Notes under the pieces: model-generated
What the model was told of the DNA's origin: nothing
The model's database searches: none
The model's input: only the letters and a program-made list of their open reading frames with translations
Source: Clostridiales bacterium
GTDB taxonomy: Bacteria > Bacillota > Clostridia > Oscillospirales > Oscillospiraceae
Reading direction: 5' to 3'
Length of the DNA stretch: 6,413 nucleotides
Assembly: GCA_019421975.1 (NCBI GenBank)
Contig: JAHZEE010000089.1
Span: forward strand, 560-6,972
Program-made: the position numbers and the translations under genes
Shown: one piece after another, positions 5,475 through 6,413 of the stretch
Numbering within the stretch: the first letter of the stretch is position 1
Layout: every line of letters begins with the position of its first letter

Positions 5475-6380
5475 ATGAAGAAAAGACTTCTGGTGCTGAT
5501 CGCTGCGCTCGCGCTGTTCGGCACGATGCTCGCCGGCTGCGGCGACACATCGGACGAGCAGACCACAGACGGCGGCAGCACGAATCAGACTGAACATACC
5601 GAGGGCGGCGCCAATTCCGGCGACGAGCCCCAGGTGGAGAGCAAGGGCACGATCACCGTGGCGGCCAGCGCGACGCCGCACTCGGAAATTCTGGAGCAGG
5701 CGAAGCCCATCCTGGCCGCCGAGGGCTGGGAGCTGGAGGTCAAGGTGTTTGACGACAATGTCCAGCCCAACCTGGTGGTGGACAGCGGCGAGTTCGACGC
5801 CAACTACTTCCAGCACATCCAGTATCTGAACAACTTCAACGAAGAGCAGGGCACGGACCTGGTCAACGCCGGCAGCATCCACTATGAGCCGCTGGGCATC
5901 TATCCCGGCACCAAGGCGACCCTGGAGGAGGTCTCCGACGGCGATGTGATCGCGGTGCCCAACGACACGACCAACGAGGCAAGAGCGCTGCTGCTGCTGG
6001 AGGCCAACGGCCTGATTACATTGCGCGAGGGCGCGGGCTTCACCGCGACGGTCAACGACATTGCGGAGAACCCCTATAACCTGGAGATCCAGGAGCTGCA
6101 GGCGGCGCAGATCCCCCGTGTGATCGAGGAGGTCTCCTACGCCGTCCTCAACGGCAACTATGCGCTGCAGGCCGGCCTGTCCGTCATCGACGACGCTCTG
6201 GCCAGCGAGGAGGCGGATTCCCCCAGCACCCAGGAGTACCTCAATGTCATCGCCGTCAAGAACGGCAACGAGGGCGAGGACAAGATCGTCGCGCTGGTCA
6301 ACGCACTCAAGTCCGAGCAGATCCAGGACTGGATCGACGAAAACTACCAGGGCGCCGTGATCGCGTACCGGGGCGAATAA
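5475..6380 (+). CDS. metQ: Methionine-binding lipoprotein MetQ (NLPA family)
   Basis: This is the lipid-anchored, extracellular methionine-binding component of MetNIQ, 301 residues (PF03180). The signal peptide starts MKKRLLVLIAALALFG and ends in lipobox L19-A20-G21-C22. Residues 23-58 form a hydrophilic Asp/Thr/Gly-rich linker, longer than in many family members. The binding domain follows with TVAASATPHSEIL (61-73), FDDNVQPN (92-99), GEFDANYFQH (105-114), the conserved Arg170 in PNDTTNEAR and the LNGNYA segment (225-230), all regions that line the methionine pocket in known structures. The ATG at 5475 follows GTGAGGAAA (5461-5469) at normal spacing. It is the last gene of metN-metI-metQ, 43 nt after metI, with its own consensus promoter. 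The lipid cysteine is its only cysteine. The remaining 33 nt to the window end hold no convincing terminator. Confidence 0.95.
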   Translation: MKKRLLVLIAALALFGTMLAGCGDTSDEQTTDGGSTNQTEHTEGGANSGDEPQVESKGTITVAASATPHSEILEQAKPILAAEGWELEVKVFDDNVQPNLVVDSGEFDANYFQHIQYLNNFNEEQGTDLVNAGSIHYEPLGIYPGTKATLEEVSDGDVIAVPNDTTNEARALLLLEANGLITLREGAGFTATVNDIAENPYNLEIQELQAAQIPRVIEEVSYAVLNGNYALQAGLSVIDDALASEEADSPSTQEYLNVIAVKNGNEGEDKIVALVNALKSEQIQDWIDENYQGAVIAYRGE

Positions 6381-6413
6381 TTCCATTTTGATTCCAAAAC
6401 AGCAGCCAAAGAT

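Noticed and set aside
5364..6386. Minus-strand frame covering metQ (340 codons)
   Set aside because: It mirrors the metQ codons, lacks a ribosome binding site and shows no domain, while metQ itself is unmistakable.
6381..6413. Terminator after metQ
   Set aside because: TTTTG-ATTC-CAAAA can form only a 5-bp weak stem and is followed by CAGCAGCC rather than a T-tract. The true terminator is probably beyond the window.

Overview
The window looks like chromosomal DNA of a GC-rich Firmicute, probably a gut-type clostridium. The grounds are strong AGGAGG-type ribosome binding sites, two lipoprotein signal peptides with long hydrophilic linkers, consensus-like housekeeping promoters, and a clostridial-style arrangement of nutrient ABC transporters. 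The taxon is an inference; there is no marker gene. No tRNA, rRNA, mobile element or CRISPR array is visible.

Layout. Positions 1-548 (minus strand) hold the N-terminal half of a YeiH/UPF0324-family membrane protein (putative sulfate exporter family), cut off by the window edge. Positions 549-799 are a divergent control region. It holds a minus-strand promoter candidate, an 18-bp perfect palindrome, a very AT-rich block and a strong plus-strand promoter. The rest is on the plus strand: a three-gene ABC importer of the TrpXYZ-like type (COG2984 lipoprotein, COG4120 permease, COG1101 ATPase) at 800-3735, then a complete methionine importer metN-metI-metQ at 3769-6380. Most junctions are tight: the permease and ATPase overlap by 8 nt, metN and metI by 23 nt, and only 33 nt separate the two transporters.

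How the parts work together. Each importer has an extracellular lipoprotein that catches the ligand, a membrane permease and a cytoplasmic ATPase. The first is likely an amino-acid (possibly aromatic) importer, by family resemblance to streptococcal TrpX; its substrate cannot be read from sequence. The second imports methionine, and its MetN carries the C-terminal NIL domain that mediates feedback inhibition in this family.

The most notable non-coding signals are these: (i) a perfect consensus promoter (TTGACA, 17 nt, TATAAT) running out of the 3' end of metI into metQ; (ii) two strong hairpins between the first binding-protein gene and its permease, the first looking like a bidirectional terminator whose plus-strand U-tract has been lost; (iii) an 11-bp perfect inverted repeat around the stop codon of the first ATPase, where the two transporters join. 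I see no clearly new protein system; the interest lies in the regulatory architecture and in the pairing of the two importers.
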